A DNA stretch of 64,000 bases from Cylindrospermum sp. NIES-4074 (GCA_003994795.1 AP018269.1:5295677-5359676), one strand, 5' to 3'. Shown: positions 26,608 through 35,332, numbered from the stretch's first letter. The notes: generated by a model not told the origin, from the letters alone. Made by a program: numbers and translations.

Positions 26608-27801
26608 TCATTCCCTGCTGCTAATGACAAGGGGTAAAATCACGGTGAAAGTAGAACCAACCCCTACCTCAGAAACTAAGCTAATTTCACCTTGCAATAA
26701 TTTTACTAACCGCGAAACGATCGCCAAACCTAATCCTGTGCTATCAGGTAAGTAGGACATCTGACTAGAATTAGCGCGAGAGAATGGTTGGAAAATCTGC
26801 TCTTGGTCTTCTGGTGCAATTCCCACTCCGGTGTCGGAAACTGCGATCGCCCATTCGTTATTATCCAACACCTGAGACACTATATTAATAGTTCCTGACT
26901 CTGTATAGCGAATTGCATTACTAACAAGATTTGTAACAATTTGTTGTAATTGAAAAGCATCTGTGATTATTTGTTTGGGAGTGCTATCACAATCCACCAG
27001 GATTTGTAAACTTTTACCAACAGCTAAAGGCTCCAACATTTCACGCACATTGTTGAGTAATTCACACACATCAGTCGGTGATAGTTTGAGTTTGACTTTC
27101 CCGGCATCAAACCGTGATATATCTAGCAAATCATTGATTAAACGCAACAAGTGTCTCCCATTGCGTAGTACACGCTCAATATGTTCTAAATTGGCACAGT
27201 TATCTTTTACATTGGCTTTTCGTTGTTCACGTAAAAACAAATCGGAGTAACCAATAATCGAAGCTAAAGGATGTTTTAAATCATGAGCTAGTTGGGAAAT
27301 ATTCTCTTGATTCGCGTTAACTAAGCGAGTCAATTCCTCGTTATGTAATGAGAGTGAAGAATATAACTGCTCTAACTCGCGTAAACGTTCCCGAACATAA
27401 CTATGAAAACACCGTGAAATCGCTTCATCAATCACAGTATTAATCAACCGCACAGCACGAATGATATCTGTTGGAGTTCCCTGCAATAAATCAACTTCTA
27501 TAGCGTCAAATATTACTGTTCGTAACTGATGATATTCCCTGGCAATTTCTTCGGGATCAAAGCCTTGTGTAGCTCGAATAGCTCCATGTTGCCAACTGGC
27601 AGTCACTATCGAATGAATATCATTACCTTGATTTTTGGAAAGTACTGTTACTATTGCATTCAACACATCAGGAATGTGATCTTTGATTGCACCGTAAGAT
27701 AGTTCATCAGCGCTTTCAATCCGCCGATCTTTGCGAACCGCTAACACCCATTTATTTAGAATAGCATCAGTTTTTTCAGCCAGTAATTGACTAAAATCCA
27801 T
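26608..27801 (-). CDS. Sensor histidine kinase with RsbRD-type N-terminal domain
   Basis: Two-component sensor without membrane segments, so presumably cytosolic. Residues 1-140 (LLAEKTDAILNKWVLAVRKD through FDAIEVDLLQG) resemble the globin-like RsbR/RsbRD N-terminal sensor domain. The HisKA domain carries the phospho-acceptor His in SQLAHDLKHPLASIIGYSD. The HATPase_c domain has N-box NLVSNAIRYT, G1 DTGVGIAPEDQEQIF, and G2 GLGLAIVSRL. Length of 397 is normal. No response-regulator gene is adjacent, so it is an orphan kinase. The stimulus is unknown. Confidence 0.88.
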   Translation of the reverse strand: MDFSQLLAEKTDAILNKWVLAVRKDRRIESADELSYGAIKDHIPDVLNAIVTVLSKNQGNDIHSIVTASWQHGAIRATQGFDPEEIAREYHQLRTVIFDAIEVDLLQGTPTDIIRAVRLINTVIDEAISRCFHSYVRERLRELEQLYSSLSLHNEELTRLVNANQENISQLAHDLKHPLASIIGYSDLFLREQRKANVKDNCANLEHIERVLRNGRHLLRLINDLLDISRFDAGKVKLKLSPTDVCELLNNVREMLEPLAVGKSLQILVDCDSTPKQIITDAFQLQQIVTNLVSNAIRYTESGTINIVSQVLDNNEWAIAVSDTGVGIAPEDQEQIFQPFSRANSSQMSYLPDSTGLGLAIVSRLVKLLQGEISLVSEVGVGSTFTVILPLVISSRE

Positions 27802-28204
27802 TGTCTTAAATTTGGTTAGTAGTGATGTAATTAGTTTAACGATTAAAGAGTGTAGCTATCACAGATAGCCAGAACTTTCAACTAGTGAAAGAAATATTTT
27901 TTTAGCCACTGATGCGTCAACTGGTTTGACTAACCAAAAATTAAACTCTTTAGTGTATCAGCTATACCATACTAAATCACAAGCACTCAAACTGATAATA
28001 ATTTTTATACTTAATTGTACACCGTCACCTATCTGAGGTATGAATAGGAATTTACTCACAGTTCAAATATACGCATTAATTATACTTATAATTGATAACC
28101 CAAAATACTAATTAGTACTGAAATAAACAAAAATTATTATTAACACAGATGCTTTTACGAAACGTCAATGTTATAGTCCTAAATATTAATGCTCACATTT
28201 AGAT
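27802..28204. other. Non-coding AT-rich spacer between divergent units
   Basis: It holds the promoters for the minus-strand kinase gene and for the plus-strand riboswitch-controlled ABC operon. I see no repeat or gene in it. The riboswitch begins at about 28205. Confidence 0.4.
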
Positions 28205-28398
28205 TAAGTCAGCTTAATCCAGCGTATTGCGTAACGCTGGAGCGGAGGAACCACATTGTGGGGCGTATCTCCTAGAAAGTGGCAAATTAAGAGTCAAGGT
28301 TAAGGAATTAGAAAGTACTTAACTAGCAAGCACTCAGCACTTTTAAGAGAGGGGCATCTCTCAGCCCTAGCCCGTCAGCTAACTTCGTAGGCATTGAG
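28205..28398 (+). promoter_or_regulatory. c-di-AMP riboswitch (ydaO-yuaA type), copy 1
   Basis: The conserved blocks of the ydaO leader occur in order: GCTTAATCC, a hairpin CCAGCGT/ACGCTGG, GCGGAGGAACCA (28242-28253), GGGGCGTATC, a variable stem, and AGCCCGTCAGCTAAC followed by TTCGTAGGCA (28369-28392). The first and last blocks form the outer helix. A run of seven Ts follows at 28419-28425, suggesting transcription termination control, although I could not draw a clean terminator stem. The element precedes the ABC permease gene by about 100 bases. Family knowledge: c-di-AMP binding switches these genes off and the ligand reports osmotic or potassium state. That it works this way here is inference. 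Confidence 0.88.
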
Positions 28399-28504
28399 GG
28401 GAGACTGAAGAGACGGCATTTTTTTATGTTCCGATCTCATCAGTGTCCAACGCTCGTACTGCTCAGGTTCTCTGTACCCGCGTTTACATCTGTTGAGGTG
28501 GCAA

Positions 28505-29356
28505 ATGGTATTTCAACTGAATTTAGCTGCGATCGCTGCGATCGCTGGACAAGCTGCCTGGAAAAAGGCAAAACCCGTGATTTTGCGGGATGTCTTCTTG
28601 CTGCCTATCGTGGGATTTTTGGGGATAATTTTGCTGTGGTGGGCGATCGCACTTGCTAACCGTGAATTAATGCCCACCCCACCAGAAGCCCTAGTTGCTA
28701 ATCTTGACTATATATTAAACCCCTTCTATGAACGCGGCCCAGGTAACTTGGGAATTGGTTGGTTATTACTAGCAAGTCTGCGACGGGTGTTATTGGGGTT
28801 TTCATTAGGTGCAATCGTCGCAATTCCCTTGGGGTTTTTGATTGGGATGTCCCGGCCGGCAATGCTTGCGTTTAATCCCCTCATCCAAATATTTAAACCC
28901 GTATCGCCCCTAGCTTGGTTGCCCATCTCCTTAGCCATCTTCAATTTAGCAGACCCTTCAGCAATTTTTGTCATTTTCATCACCTCCCTTTGGCCAACAA
29001 TTATTAATACTGCCTTGGGAGTTTCTAGCGTTTCCCAAGATTATTTAGATGTGGCGCGAGTCTTGGAAATGCCCCGTTGGCGACGGATTACCAAAATTAT
29101 TTGGCCTGCAAGTTTGCCATACATTTTTACAGGTTTGCGAATTAGTTTAGGCATAGCTTGGCTGGTAATCGTCGCCGTGGAAATGCTCACAGGTGGAGTT
29201 GGTATCGGCTTTTTTGTGTGGGATGAATGGAGTCGTTTAAATCTCAGTTCAGTCTTCCTGGCAGTGTTGGTCATTGGCGTCACTGGATTAATTCTGGATT
29301 ACGCTGTGGGGAAACTTCAAGAATTAGTCACCCACCGGCCGACAGCTTCTAAATAA
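28505..29356 (+). CDS. ABC transporter permease (NrtB/SsuC/TauC type)
   Basis: Inner-membrane permease of a nitrate/sulfonate/taurine-type importer, about six helices (FLLPIVGFLGIILLWWAIAL, LLGFSLGAIVAIPLGFLIG, LVIVAVEMLTGGVGIGFFV). The binding-protein-dependent permease loop that docks on the ATPase is seen as SVSQDYLDVARVLEMPRWRRITKIIWPASLPYI (EAA-type). ATG 28505 with GAGGTGG just upstream is preferred to the TTG at 28493. First gene of a permease - binding protein - ATPase operon, an order unlike nrtABCD, and there is no NrtC-like fusion. Expression should be governed by the upstream ydaO riboswitch. Substrate unknown. Confidence 0.85.
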   Translation: MVFQLNLAAIAAIAGQAAWKKAKPVILRDVFLLPIVGFLGIILLWWAIALANRELMPTPPEALVANLDYILNPFYERGPGNLGIGWLLLASLRRVLLGFSLGAIVAIPLGFLIGMSRPAMLAFNPLIQIFKPVSPLAWLPISLAIFNLADPSAIFVIFITSLWPTIINTALGVSSVSQDYLDVARVLEMPRWRRITKIIWPASLPYIFTGLRISLGIAWLVIVAVEMLTGGVGIGFFVWDEWSRLNLSSVFLAVLVIGVTGLILDYAVGKLQELVTHRPTASK

Positions 29357-29444
29357 CAAAATTTTGACTCAACTAAAACTCCCGGACGCAAGTTGAAATT
29401 GCGCCTGTGTAAGAGCCTACTTATAAATAATTGATAGCTAAAAC

Positions 29445-30887
29445 ATGAGCGAAAATCATTGGCATCGACGAGATTTTATTCAGGGAATAGGAGCAACAAC
29501 AGCGGGGCTGGCCCTGTCTGCTTGTGGAATATCAGGAGATAGATCCGCTAAAGGATTAACTGAAGAAGCCTTAGCTGTGAAACCAGTAGTCAAACCCGAC
29601 GATTTAGAAAAACAGCATCTTACCGTTGGTTATGTGCCTGTTAATGATTGTGCGCCATTTGCGATCGCCTGGAAAAAAGGCTTCTTTCGCAAATATGGCT
29701 TGAACGTCACACTCAACCGAGAAGCCAGTTGGGCTACTTCCCGCGACGGCCTGATTTTTGGTCGTTTGGATGCTTCCCCCGTCGTATCTGGTGCCGTCAC
29801 CAACGCCAGAATCGGTGCAGAAGGCGCACGCCATGCCCCCTTGTGTGCAGCCATGACCATTCATCACCACGGTAACGCCATGACGATGAACAAAGATATG
29901 TGGGACTTTGGGCTACGTCCTTGGTACGAATACCAACAAAAGTATGGTGAGGGTGCCCTAGAAGCCTTTGGGCGCGACTTTCGAGGCTACTTTGACAAGC
30001 AACCCCCAGAACGCAAAATCTGGGCAGTCGTGCTGAGTTCTGCCATTTACGAATACTTTGTCCGCTACGTATCCGCCGCCGCCGGTGTTGATCCCCTCAA
30101 GGAATTTCGGGTAATCATCGTACCCCCACCGCAAATGGTGACTAACATGAGAATCGGCGCCATGCAAGCTTACATGGTGGCAGAACCTTGGAACACCAGA
30201 GCAATTCAAGGTAATGAAGGCATCGGTTTTACCTTTGCTCAAGGTAAAGAAGTTTGGCTGGGACACCCAGATCGACTGCTGGGAGTGATGGAATCCTTCA
30301 TCGTCAACTATCCCAAAACCTATCGTTCTCTAGTGAAAGCGATGATTGAAGCTTGCCAATATTGCAGCAAACCAGAGAACCGTCAAGAGGTAGCCGAACT
30401 GCTAACGGAGCGATCGTTTACTGGTGCAAAACCCAAAAAAGCAGGTGCGCCCATGACCAAGTTTACTGCACCGGGAATTCTTGGCAATTACAACTATGGT
30501 GGATTTGATGGTAAAGACCGCACCATTAAAGCTGCTGACACCACACTCTTTTTTGATATTCCTGATAATATTCCCCAAGAACCAGGAGAACATTCCACAT
30601 TTTTATGGAGATCCAGAAGTATTTGGTTAATGACTCAAGCAGCTCGTTGGGGACAAATTAAAACAATTCCTAAAAACGCTGATAAAATAGCCGCAAGAGG
30701 CTGGAGAACAGATTTATATCGGCAGATAGCCGCTGAAATGGGAATTAAGTGTCCCCAGGATGATTACAAAATCGAACCGCCAGAAGTATTTATAGATCAG
30801 AAAAAATTTGATCCCAGCGATCCAGTGGGATATCTCAATAGTTTTGCCATCAGAGCTAACGCCCCCACTCGCTTCTTTATGTCTTAA
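29445..30887 (+). CDS. ABC substrate-binding protein, CmpA/NrtA family, Tat lipoprotein
   Basis: Periplasmic solute receptor of 480 residues. The N-terminus combines a twin-arginine start (WHRRDFIQGIGATTAG) with a lipobox (LALSAC), so it is probably Tat-exported and lipid-anchored. The fold matches the NrtA/CmpA/SsuA group: LTVGYVPVNDCAPFAIAWKKGFF, then GLNVTLNREASW, GLIFGRLDASPVVSGA, and MRIGAMQAYMVAEPWNTRA. The long C-terminal extension and DCAP motif are shared with nitrate and bicarbonate receptors, but the ligand-contacting residues cannot be assigned by eye. It lies 88 bp after the permease and 40 bp before the ATPase gene. Ligand open: nitrate, bicarbonate, a sulfonate or an osmolyte. 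Confidence 0.87.
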   Translation: MSENHWHRRDFIQGIGATTAGLALSACGISGDRSAKGLTEEALAVKPVVKPDDLEKQHLTVGYVPVNDCAPFAIAWKKGFFRKYGLNVTLNREASWATSRDGLIFGRLDASPVVSGAVTNARIGAEGARHAPLCAAMTIHHHGNAMTMNKDMWDFGLRPWYEYQQKYGEGALEAFGRDFRGYFDKQPPERKIWAVVLSSAIYEYFVRYVSAAAGVDPLKEFRVIIVPPPQMVTNMRIGAMQAYMVAEPWNTRAIQGNEGIGFTFAQGKEVWLGHPDRLLGVMESFIVNYPKTYRSLVKAMIEACQYCSKPENRQEVAELLTERSFTGAKPKKAGAPMTKFTAPGILGNYNYGGFDGKDRTIKAADTTLFFDIPDNIPQEPGEHSTFLWRSRSIWLMTQAARWGQIKTIPKNADKIAARGWRTDLYRQIAAEMGIKCPQDDYKIEPPEVFIDQKKFDPSDPVGYLNSFAIRANAPTRFFMS

Positions 30888-30927
30888 GAAATAATTAATT
30901 AGTCATCTATTTTAGGAAGAGTTGATA

Positions 30928-31764
30928 ATGGAATATACCTCATTAAACCAAGATACTTATCAAACAGTTATACCCCGTCAGGGATTTTTAGAAGTTGAAA
31001 ATTTAGTTAAGTCATATCCAACACCTGATAAAGATAACTTTGTCGTCCTCAATGGTGTGAATTTAACAATTAGTGAAGATGAATATATTTCTGTAATTGG
31101 TCACTCTGGCTGTGGCAAATCAACACTATTGAAGATTATTGGCGGTTTTGAAAAAGCCACTTCTGGCTCAGTACGGTTAGATGGCAAAGAAATTCGTAAG
31201 CCAGGTGCAGACAGAATGATGGTATTTCAGAATTATTCGCTGCTACCTTGGTTAACTGTGCGCGAAAATATCCGGTTAGCTGTAGATGAAGTGTTAAAAA
31301 ATGCTAATCGTGCTGAAAAAATTAGCATTGTTAATGAACACTTGGCAATGGTAAACTTAACAGCGGCAGCCGATAAGTATCCTGATGAAATCTCTGGAGG
31401 TATGAAACAACGAGTAGGGATTGCTAGAGCTTTAGCAATTCGTCCAAAAATGCTGTTAATGGATGAACCTTTTGGGGCACTGGATGCACTAACTCGTTCT
31501 AAATTACAGCGGCAGGTATTGGATATCTGGGAAAATCATCGCCAAGCAGTGATGATGATTACCCACGATGTAGACGAAGCAATTTATATGTCTGACCGCA
31601 TCGTCTTAATGACCAATGGCCCAGCCGCTAACATCGGGGAAATTTTACAAGTTCCTTTTGAGCGTCCACGCGATCGCAGTGCAATGCGGAACTCAAAAGA
31701 ATATTTTGAACTCCGCAACCACGCTCTAAATTTTCTTGACCGATATTTTACTCAAGAGGAGTAA
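30928..31764 (+). CDS. ABC transporter ATP-binding protein (NrtD/SsuB type)
   Basis: Energises the importer made by the two preceding genes. Walker A GHSGCGKST, Q-loop VFQNYSLLPWLTV, signature ISGGMKQRVGIARAL, Walker B LLMDEPFGALDALT, and H-loop MMITHDVDEA all fit NrtD/SsuB. The C-terminal part (FERPRDRSAMRNSKEYFELR) is typical of nitrate/taurine ATPases. ATG 30928 gives MEYTSLNQ; a TTG at 30922 is the alternative. Last gene of the operon. The following 26 bases lead into a second riboswitch, so some read-through could reach it. Confidence 0.9.
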   Translation: MEYTSLNQDTYQTVIPRQGFLEVENLVKSYPTPDKDNFVVLNGVNLTISEDEYISVIGHSGCGKSTLLKIIGGFEKATSGSVRLDGKEIRKPGADRMMVFQNYSLLPWLTVRENIRLAVDEVLKNANRAEKISIVNEHLAMVNLTAAADKYPDEISGGMKQRVGIARALAIRPKMLLMDEPFGALDALTRSKLQRQVLDIWENHRQAVMMITHDVDEAIYMSDRIVLMTNGPAANIGEILQVPFERPRDRSAMRNSKEYFELRNHALNFLDRYFTQEE

Positions 31765-31789
31765 AATAGTTTATTATCTTTTTTAGTGG

Positions 31790-31905
31790 GTAGCCTAATT
31801 CAAATTCCGGTAAGTTGAATTTGAAGCGGAGGAACCAATATTTGGGGCTAATCATACGAGAGACACCTTCCAGTCTTAGCCCGTCAGCTAACTCCGCCGG
31901 CAATG
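31790..31905 (+). promoter_or_regulatory. c-di-AMP riboswitch (ydaO-yuaA type), copy 2
   Basis: The same ordered blocks as copy 1: GCCTAATTC, a hairpin ATTCAAATT/GAATTTGA, GCGGAGGAACCA (31826-31837), TTTGGGGCTAATC, a variable stem, and AGCCCGTCAGCTAAC (31878-31892) with CCGCCGGCAATGG. It is followed at once by a stem-loop that looks like an expression-platform terminator. The controlled genes are a universal-stress protein and then an ArsB/NhaD-type transporter. Confidence 0.88.
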
Positions 31906-31906
31906 G

Positions 31907-31958
31907 AAGGAACCCCCAAAACCTTGGCTGTAATACCAGTTGTTATTGGGGTTTCCTT
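31907..31958 (+). terminator. Terminator-like stem after riboswitch 2
   Basis: AAGGAACCCCCAA (31907-31919) pairs with TTGGGGTTTCCTT (31946-31958) with one mismatch, followed by a modest U-rich tail. It sits between the riboswitch and the coding region, where a regulated terminator is expected. Confidence 0.7.
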
Positions 31959-32071
31959 TATCAATTTTAGATTTGAGTTGGAGATTGAATGTTCAATCCC
32001 AAATTCCAAATCCCAAATTGATGAGCCTACTTCTCATTCGTCATTCTTTTCATGAGGGAGAAGTTAAAGCT

Positions 32072-32731
32072 ATGAAAATCAAGCCAATGTTAGCACGCTT
32101 CCAAAGTGCTATAGGTCGAGATGACTTAATTGAACAAATGGTATTGCTGCCAGAGCCAAGAAAACCATTTTTAAAAGTATCTCGCAAGGCAAAATCAGTT
32201 AACTTAATTGTTGCCTACGATGCTTCACCCAACAGTCATACAGCGCTAGATATCGCTTTTTGGATTGCTCACCAAACGCGGTTAGCCACTAACGCTCAAG
32301 TCTCAGTTCAAGCCGCTTATGTGCTAGAAGATAATCCCCGCAAGCTATATTCTGATATCTTCAGCGTGGAACAAGATCCGCTGCCATTAGAGTGTTCAGT
32401 CAGCGATGTTTCAAAATCAGTGACATTGGTGTTAACTCAACCAAAACTAACGGCAGTTGCCACCAATCTACCAGGAGAATCCTTAACTCCCATCAAACAA
32501 GCTGATAGAATTCTCTGGCAAGCAAGAAGTTTAGCTGAAGAATGGCAGGGTACTTTCAAATCTCATTTGCGATTTGGCTGCATTAGTACAGAACTTAAAA
32601 AAGTTGTGGAATCTGAAGCTGCTGATATCCTGTTTGTGGGCTGTAAATCTGCCGATCATCCAATGATTGAGAAATTAGGTGCTAATTTCCCCTGCGCTGT
32701 TGTGGGCATTCCCAGTTGTATTGATGAATAA
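32072..32731 (+). CDS. Universal stress protein family protein
   Basis: Cytosolic USP-fold protein of 219 residues. Strand 1 and the nucleotide-type loop read VNLIVAYDASPNSHTALDIAFWIAHQ. The second half has the alpha/beta alternation SLAEEWQGTFKSHLRFGCISTELKKVVESEAADILFVGCKS and ends AVVGIPSCI. The usual ATP-binding GxxGxxG[ST] signature is not evident, so nucleotide binding is doubtful. I start at ATG 32072 (MKIKPMLARFQ), which has GAGGGAGAAG upstream. An in-frame start at 31940 would fall inside the terminator stem. The gene lies under riboswitch 2, so it should respond to c-di-AMP with the downstream transporter. Confidence 0.8.
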   Translation: MKIKPMLARFQSAIGRDDLIEQMVLLPEPRKPFLKVSRKAKSVNLIVAYDASPNSHTALDIAFWIAHQTRLATNAQVSVQAAYVLEDNPRKLYSDIFSVEQDPLPLECSVSDVSKSVTLVLTQPKLTAVATNLPGESLTPIKQADRILWQARSLAEEWQGTFKSHLRFGCISTELKKVVESEAADILFVGCKSADHPMIEKLGANFPCAVVGIPSCIDE

Positions 32732-32779
32732 TCACTGTGATAAATTTCAGTGATTATTTAGTAACTTATAATCACAAAT

Positions 32780-32809
32780 AAGTCACCTAAACTTTAGGTG
32801 ACTTTTTTT
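32780..32809 (+). terminator. Rho-independent terminator
   Basis: AAGTCACCTAA, a 3-base loop and TTAGGTGACTTTTTTT form a perfect 10-11-bp stem with a run of seven Ts, 50 bases after the USP stop. It stands between the USP gene and the ArsB/NhaD-type transporter, so the latter has its own promoter or depends on read-through. Confidence 0.92.
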
Positions 32810-32847
32810 CGCTACCAGGCAACTAATAATCATGAGAGAGGTATGGC

Positions 32848-34185
32848 ATGGAAAACTGGCAAGCTATCTTTAGTGTCATCGTATTTGTCAGCGTCATCGT
32901 CTTAATCATGACGGAATGGGTACATCTTACCATTGCTGCTTTGTTGGGAGCATTGATCCTAGTTTTTACTAACATCATGACTTTACCAGAAGCTGTTGGT
33001 TATATCGGTAATAGTCATGGAACACTGGGTCTATTTTTTGGAGTTATGGTATTGGTGCGGGCATTTGAGCCTACCAAGATATTTGATTATTTAGCTACGC
33101 AAATTGTCATCTTAGCTAAAGGCAATGGGAAGCGGTTACTACTGGGAATTGTGGGTATAGTCACACCTATTTGTGCAGTTTTACCCAATGCCACTACAGT
33201 CATGTTATTGGCACCTTTAATTCCCCCAATGGCAGAAGAACTAGGGATCAATTTTGTGCCCTTACTAATTCTGATGGTGTTCGTTGCTAACAGTGCTGGA
33301 TTGTTAACTTTAGTTGGTGATCCTGCTACCTTTATTGTCGGTGATGCTGTAAATATTAGCTTCGTTGATTATTTATTGAACTTGAGTTTAGGGGGAGTAA
33401 TTGCTGTTGCGGTTGTAGTGGGTACGCTACCATTCTTATTTCGCAAAATTTGGAATACTAGTCTAGATAATTTGGACGAATTACCACATCCACAAATCAA
33501 TCATCCGCGAGTTTTAATTGTCGGTGCAGTGATTGTCGCTTTTGTATTAGTATTTTTTGTAATTGGGGAATCTTTACCAATACCCATATCACCTGCGGCT
33601 GTGGCTTTATTAGGAGCAGCTTTGGCTTTATTGTTATCTCATCAGAGCCGAATTGATACGGTTAACAATATATTACGAGATATAGATTGGAGTACATTAA
33701 TATTTTTTATGAGTATTTTTGTGCTTATTGGAGGGCTAGATAAAACAGGGATAATTAAAAGTTTATCAGGAGTATTAGCCACAATTTTAGGTAAAAATAT
33801 TCTTTTGGGTTCGCTGGTTCTGTTATTTTTTGTGGGTCTATTATCCAGCATTATTCCCAATATCCCTTTAGTGGTGGCGATGGTGCCTCTACTCAAACAG
33901 TATATTGTTAATGTCGGATTAGCACCAGCAGAAGTTCTTTCTTCCAACTTTGAAGGACAGTTTCCCCCAGAAGTGTTACCACTTTTTTATGCCATGATGT
34001 TTGGTGCAACTTTAGGGGGTAATGGTACACTCGTAGGCGCTTCTTCTAATATTGTAGCGGCTGGCATTTCTGAGCAGCATGGACGCCGCATTTCGTTTAA
34101 AACTTTTCTACACTATGGTATCCCCGTCATGCTACTACAACTTGTAGCTTCGGCTTTATATGTGTTGGTTAAATTTTTACTTTGA
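32848..34185 (+). CDS. ArsB/NhaD/SLC13 superfamily ion transporter
   Basis: Inner-membrane carrier of 445 residues with about 11-12 helices, beginning WQAIFSVIVFVSVIVLIMTEW. It has the superfamily repeat motifs: IVTPICAVLPNATTVMLLAPLIPPMA and VFVANSAGLLTLVGDPATFIVGDAV in the first half, and FVGLLSSIIPNIPLVVAMVPLL with ATLGGNGTLVGASSNIVAAGI in the second. GDPAT/GNGTLVGASSN are the paired ion-binding loops. Members transport Na+/H+, arsenite or carboxylates. A Na+/H+ antiporter or related osmotic function would fit the c-di-AMP riboswitch upstream of its neighbour, but specificity is inference. MENWQ start at 32848; GAGAGG is upstream. Confidence 0.83.
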   Translation: MENWQAIFSVIVFVSVIVLIMTEWVHLTIAALLGALILVFTNIMTLPEAVGYIGNSHGTLGLFFGVMVLVRAFEPTKIFDYLATQIVILAKGNGKRLLLGIVGIVTPICAVLPNATTVMLLAPLIPPMAEELGINFVPLLILMVFVANSAGLLTLVGDPATFIVGDAVNISFVDYLLNLSLGGVIAVAVVVGTLPFLFRKIWNTSLDNLDELPHPQINHPRVLIVGAVIVAFVLVFFVIGESLPIPISPAAVALLGAALALLLSHQSRIDTVNNILRDIDWSTLIFFMSIFVLIGGLDKTGIIKSLSGVLATILGKNILLGSLVLLFFVGLLSSIIPNIPLVVAMVPLLKQYIVNVGLAPAEVLSSNFEGQFPPEVLPLFYAMMFGATLGGNGTLVGASSNIVAAGISEQHGRRISFKTFLHYGIPVMLLQLVASALYVLVKFLL

Positions 34186-34339
34186 GTTGCGAGAAAAAGG
34201 TAAGCATTCAGCTTTGTGATTTATCGAAACAATCGGGTCTAAAACCTCGCCTTTTAAGGCGAAAAGTTTTTGGAGCGGGGTATAAATCCCCGTTACAAAA
34301 ACGGCCTCCAGCAAAGCTGCCTTCGTTAAAGTTTGGTAA

Positions 34340-34385
34340 ATCCCCCCTTACCTTCTTTTAAAGACGGTAAGAGGGGATATTTTTT
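34340..34385. terminator. Convergent terminator
   Basis: ATCCCCCCTTACC (34340-34352) pairs with GGTAAGAGGGGAT (34366-34378), one mismatch, followed by ATTTTTTG on the plus strand. It terminates the plus-strand transporter gene, and possibly also the converging minus-strand hli transcript. A smaller palindrome, CGCCTTTTAAGGCG, lies at 34248-34261. Confidence 0.85.
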
Positions 34386-34413
34386 GTTATGTGGAGATGA
34401 GGACTAGTGGCGA

Positions 34414-34617
34414 TTAATATCTGATGACGTGCAGTATGTCCCGCAGGACGCTATAGCCGGCTAAATCCCAAAGTAAATAGGCAAGAAAACCAATCATTGC
34501 AAAACGACCATTCCAGACTTCAGCCTGGGGAGTCCAGCCAAACAGAAATTCATTGCGATCTCTGCCATTGTAAGCTTTAGCAACTGGTGGTAAATCTGTA
34601 GAAGAGCGAGTTTCCAT
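34414..34617 (-). CDS. High-light-inducible (Hlip) chlorophyll-binding protein, copy 2
   Basis: One-helix CAB/ELIP/HLIP protein of 67 residues for photoprotection and chlorophyll handling in the thylakoid. The chlorophyll-binding helix is EVWNGRFAMIGFLAYLLWDLAG, with the ExxNGRxAMIG signature. The N-terminus METRSSTDLPPV and the GYSVLRDILHVIRY tail match the neighbour almost exactly. It follows copy 1 by 39 bp on the same strand, so the two are co-transcribed. The stronger departure from copy 1 is in the last residues (HVIRY versus HLIGY). Confidence 0.93.
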   Translation of the reverse strand: METRSSTDLPPVAKAYNGRDRNEFLFGWTPQAEVWNGRFAMIGFLAYLLWDLAGYSVLRDILHVIRY

Positions 34618-34656
34618 TTTATGTCTCCCGAGTAAAGTAGATTTTTGTTGAATCTT

Positions 34657-34860
34657 TTAGTAACCAATCAGGTGTAATACATCCCGCAGGACGCTATAAC
34701 CAGCTAAATCCCAAAGTAAGTAGGCAAGAAAGCCAATCATTGCTAAACGACCGTTCCAGATTTCCGCTTGGGGAGTCCAGCCAAACAGAAATTCATTGCG
34801 ATCTCTGCCGTTGTATTCGGGAGCAACTGTTGGTAAATCCGTGGAAGAACGAGTTTCCAT
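34657..34860 (-). CDS. High-light-inducible (Hlip) chlorophyll-binding protein, copy 1
   Basis: One-helix Hlip, 67 residues, promoter-proximal member of a tandem pair. Helix EIWNGRLAMIGFLAYLLWDLAG carries the same ExxNGRxAMIG motif. About 58 of 67 residues agree with the neighbour, so the duplication is fairly recent. An HLR1 element 160 bp upstream of the start suggests control by the RpaB response regulator, the standard regulator of hli genes. Confidence 0.94.
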   Translation of the reverse strand: METRSSTDLPTVAPEYNGRDRNEFLFGWTPQAEIWNGRLAMIGFLAYLLWDLAGYSVLRDVLHLIGY

Positions 34861-35332
34861 TTTTTTGTCCTGAAGAATTTAGTTCTTAACTTTAATGTAG
34901 CTTTTGAACATACAATTGCTTTCTGTCTGTAGGTACAAACTAGAGGCACTTCTTGTGGACGATTATCTTCAATGTCTTGGTGTAGACAAATCCACCTTGC
35001 GGGGGTGATAAAAAACTTCATATTTGTAAATAAATGTAAAGCTGCGGATTTAAGCCATAATTTAAGACAATCAATTTGTGGTGATTCAATGGTTAAAAAA
35101 GCTAAAAACTAGTGGAGAATTAATCAGCTTTTTTAGGGTGATTCGCGGTAAATTCAAGGCAGATACTAATAATAAAAAGCTAAAGTTCTACCTAGCGCAG
35201 GATGAGTTTTCAAACTTTGGAGAGATGCGTTGAGGGGCTAAATTCCCGGATTCTGAGAAATGGAAGAGTTGAATATTGCCATAGATACAGGGAAATCCTT
35301 AATTACCCAAATTTTTAGAGGCAGGAAATAGA
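34861..35332. other. Non-coding spacer with divergent promoters
   Basis: The 472 bases separate the hli pair (minus) and the large repeat protein gene (plus). Apart from the HLR1 site I see no gene or structured element. AGGCAGGAAATAG just before ATG 35333 serves as ribosome-binding site for the plus-strand gene. Confidence 0.45.
35023..35040 (-). promoter_or_regulatory. HLR1 motif (RpaB binding site) upstream of the hli pair
   Basis: On the minus strand the sequence is TTTACATTTATTTACAAA, a perfect match to the HLR1 consensus (G/T)TTACA(T/A)(T/A)NN(G/T)TTACA(T/A)(T/A). It lies 163 bases upstream of the first hli start codon in a 472-bp spacer with no other recognised feature. Confidence 0.8.
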
